Assembly (NCBI RefSeq): GCF_003002025.1
Contig: NZ_PVZB01000044.1
Coordinates: forward strand, 1-41,003
Source: Paraburkholderia sp. BL25I1N1
GTDB taxonomy: Bacteria; Pseudomonadota; Gammaproteobacteria; Burkholderiales; Burkholderiaceae
DNA: 41,003 nucleotides
Direction of reading: 5' to 3'
Shown here: positions 40,294-41,003 of the stretch, piece after piece
How the letters are laid out: every line of letters starts with the position of its first letter
Position numbering within the stretch: position 1 is the first letter of the stretch
Notes under the pieces: generated by a model
The model's input: the letters and a program-made list of their open reading frames with translations, nothing else
What the model was told of the DNA's origin: nothing
The model's database searches: none
Made by a program: the position numbers and the translations under genes

Positions 40294-41003
40294 GCCACTT
40301 GGTCCGTAAGAAGGTTTTGTAGATACTTGCCGTAAGCGTTCTTCGCGAGCGGCTTGGCCAGCGCAAGCAATTGCTCGCCGTCGATCCACTGCTGCCGGTA
40401 AGCGATTTCCTCCGGACACGCGACCACCAGACCCTGACGCTTCTGCAGCGTGGCGATGAAGGTCGCGGCTTCGATCAGCGAATCATGCGTGCCGGTATCG
40501 AGCCACGCGAAACCACGGCCCATGATCTCGACATTGAGCGCGGCGTTGGCGAGATAACGCGAGTTGACGTCGGTGATCTCGAGTTCGCCACGCGGCGACG
40601 GCTTGATGTCCGCGGCAATATCGCAGACCTGCCTGTCGTAGAAGTACAGACCCGTGACCGCGTAGTTCGAGCGCGGCTTGACCGGCTTTTCTTCGATCGA
40701 CAGCGCGCGGAACTGCCTGTCGAATTCGACCACGCCATAACGCTCAGGATCGTGCACGTGATACGCGAAAACCGTGGCGCCATCGGCTTTCTCGTTGGCA
40801 CGCTCAAGCTGCTTCGCGAGATCGTGGCCGTAGAAAATGTTGTCGCCGAGAATCAGCGCCGACGGATCATTGCCCACAAAATCCCGGCCGATAATGAACG
40901 CCTGCGCGAGCCCATCCGGCGAAGGCTGAACCGCGTACTGGATATTCATGCCCCACTGGCTGCCGTCACCCAGCATCGCTTCGAAGCGCGGCGTGTCCTG
41001 CGG
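40278..41003 (-). CDS. rfbA: Glucose-1-phosphate thymidylyltransferase (5' end outside window)
   Basis: The enzyme makes dTDP-glucose from dTTP and glucose-1-phosphate, the first step of the rhamnose pathway. The last 241 residues of about 295 are in the window, starting at PQDTPRFEAMLGDGSQWG. Clear family motifs are PSPDGLAQAFIIG, ALILGDNIFYG, EKPVKPRSNYAVTGLYFYD, GRGFAWLDTGTHDSL and PEEIAYRQQWID. The N-terminal GTRLYP-type nucleotide site lies beyond the right edge. It overlaps rfbC by 16 bases. Further rml genes, such as another rfbB, are expected just outside the window. Confidence 0.97.
   Translation of the reverse strand, partial: PQDTPRFEAMLGDGSQWGMNIQYAVQPSPDGLAQAFIIGRDFVGNDPSALILGDNIFYGHDLAKQLERANEKADGATVFAYHVHDPERYGVVEFDRQFRALSIEEKPVKPRSNYAVTGLYFYDRQVCDIAADIKPSPRGELEITDVNSRYLANAALNVEIMGRGFAWLDTGTHDSLIEAATFIATLQKRQGLVVACPEEIAYRQQWIDGEQLLALAKPLAKNAYGKYLQNLLTDQVAWPSK

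Overview
The window looks like a chromosomal surface-polysaccharide (O-antigen/LPS) locus of a high-GC betaproteobacterium, most probably Burkholderia or Paraburkholderia. The reasons are the rml (rfb) genes, a Wzm/Wzt exporter, an epimerase - WbpL-type transferase - WbpM-type dehydratase order that resembles wbiG-wbiH-wbiI of Burkholderia O-polysaccharide clusters, the codon usage, and a TarH-type chemotaxis receptor typical of the group. The species call is inference from family resemblance; no search was run.

Layout. 1-6.6 kb: the 5' part of rfbB, a 1.2 kb gap holding a possible 36-aa membrane peptide, a Crp/Fnr-type regulator, an FAD/NAD(P)-binding oxidoreductase and a methyl-accepting chemotaxis protein, all on the minus strand. 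6.8-7.9 kb: a plus-strand WecA/MraY-family phosphosugar transferase ending at a bidirectional intrinsic terminator. 8.0-12.8 kb (minus): a compact four-gene operon, GT2 - sugar epimerase/reductase - WbpL-type initiating transferase - WbpM/CapD-type UDP-GlcNAc 4,6-dehydratase, which together could make and use UDP-QuiNAc or UDP-FucNAc to start a glycan on undecaprenyl phosphate.

13.1-21.1 kb (plus) is the most interesting block. It has a HAD phosphatase-UbiA fusion, a DprE1-like FAD oxidase, a DprE2-like short-chain reductase, a large GT-C membrane glycosyltransferase, an extended SDR, an FAD amine-oxidase-like protein and a GtrA-type membrane protein. The set matches the mycobacterial decaprenyl-phosphate-D-arabinofuranose route (Rv3806c, Rv3790, Rv3791, Rv3789), with the phosphatase step apparently fused to the prenyltransferase. 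I infer that this strain makes a polyprenyl-phosphate-D-arabinofuranose donor and transfers Araf to its glycan, or to another surface target, outside the cytoplasmic membrane.

21.2-41.0 kb (minus): a ~20 kb row of genes read from the right edge leftwards: rfbA, rfbC, rfbD (dTDP-L-rhamnose), two GT2 proteins (one with two GT2 domains), wzm, an 817-aa two-headed glycosyltransferase, wzt with a C-terminal carbohydrate-binding extension, a 1378-aa protein combining methyltransferase-like domains, a repeat-built coiled coil and a GT4 domain, wecB, and two paralogous GT-C-like membrane proteins around an acyltransferase. This is an ABC-transporter-dependent polysaccharide: nucleotide sugars are made and polymerised in the cytoplasm, the chain is probably capped or measured by the 1378-aa protein, recognised by Wzt, exported by Wzm/Wzt and then probably decorated on the periplasmic side by the GT-C and acyltransferase proteins.
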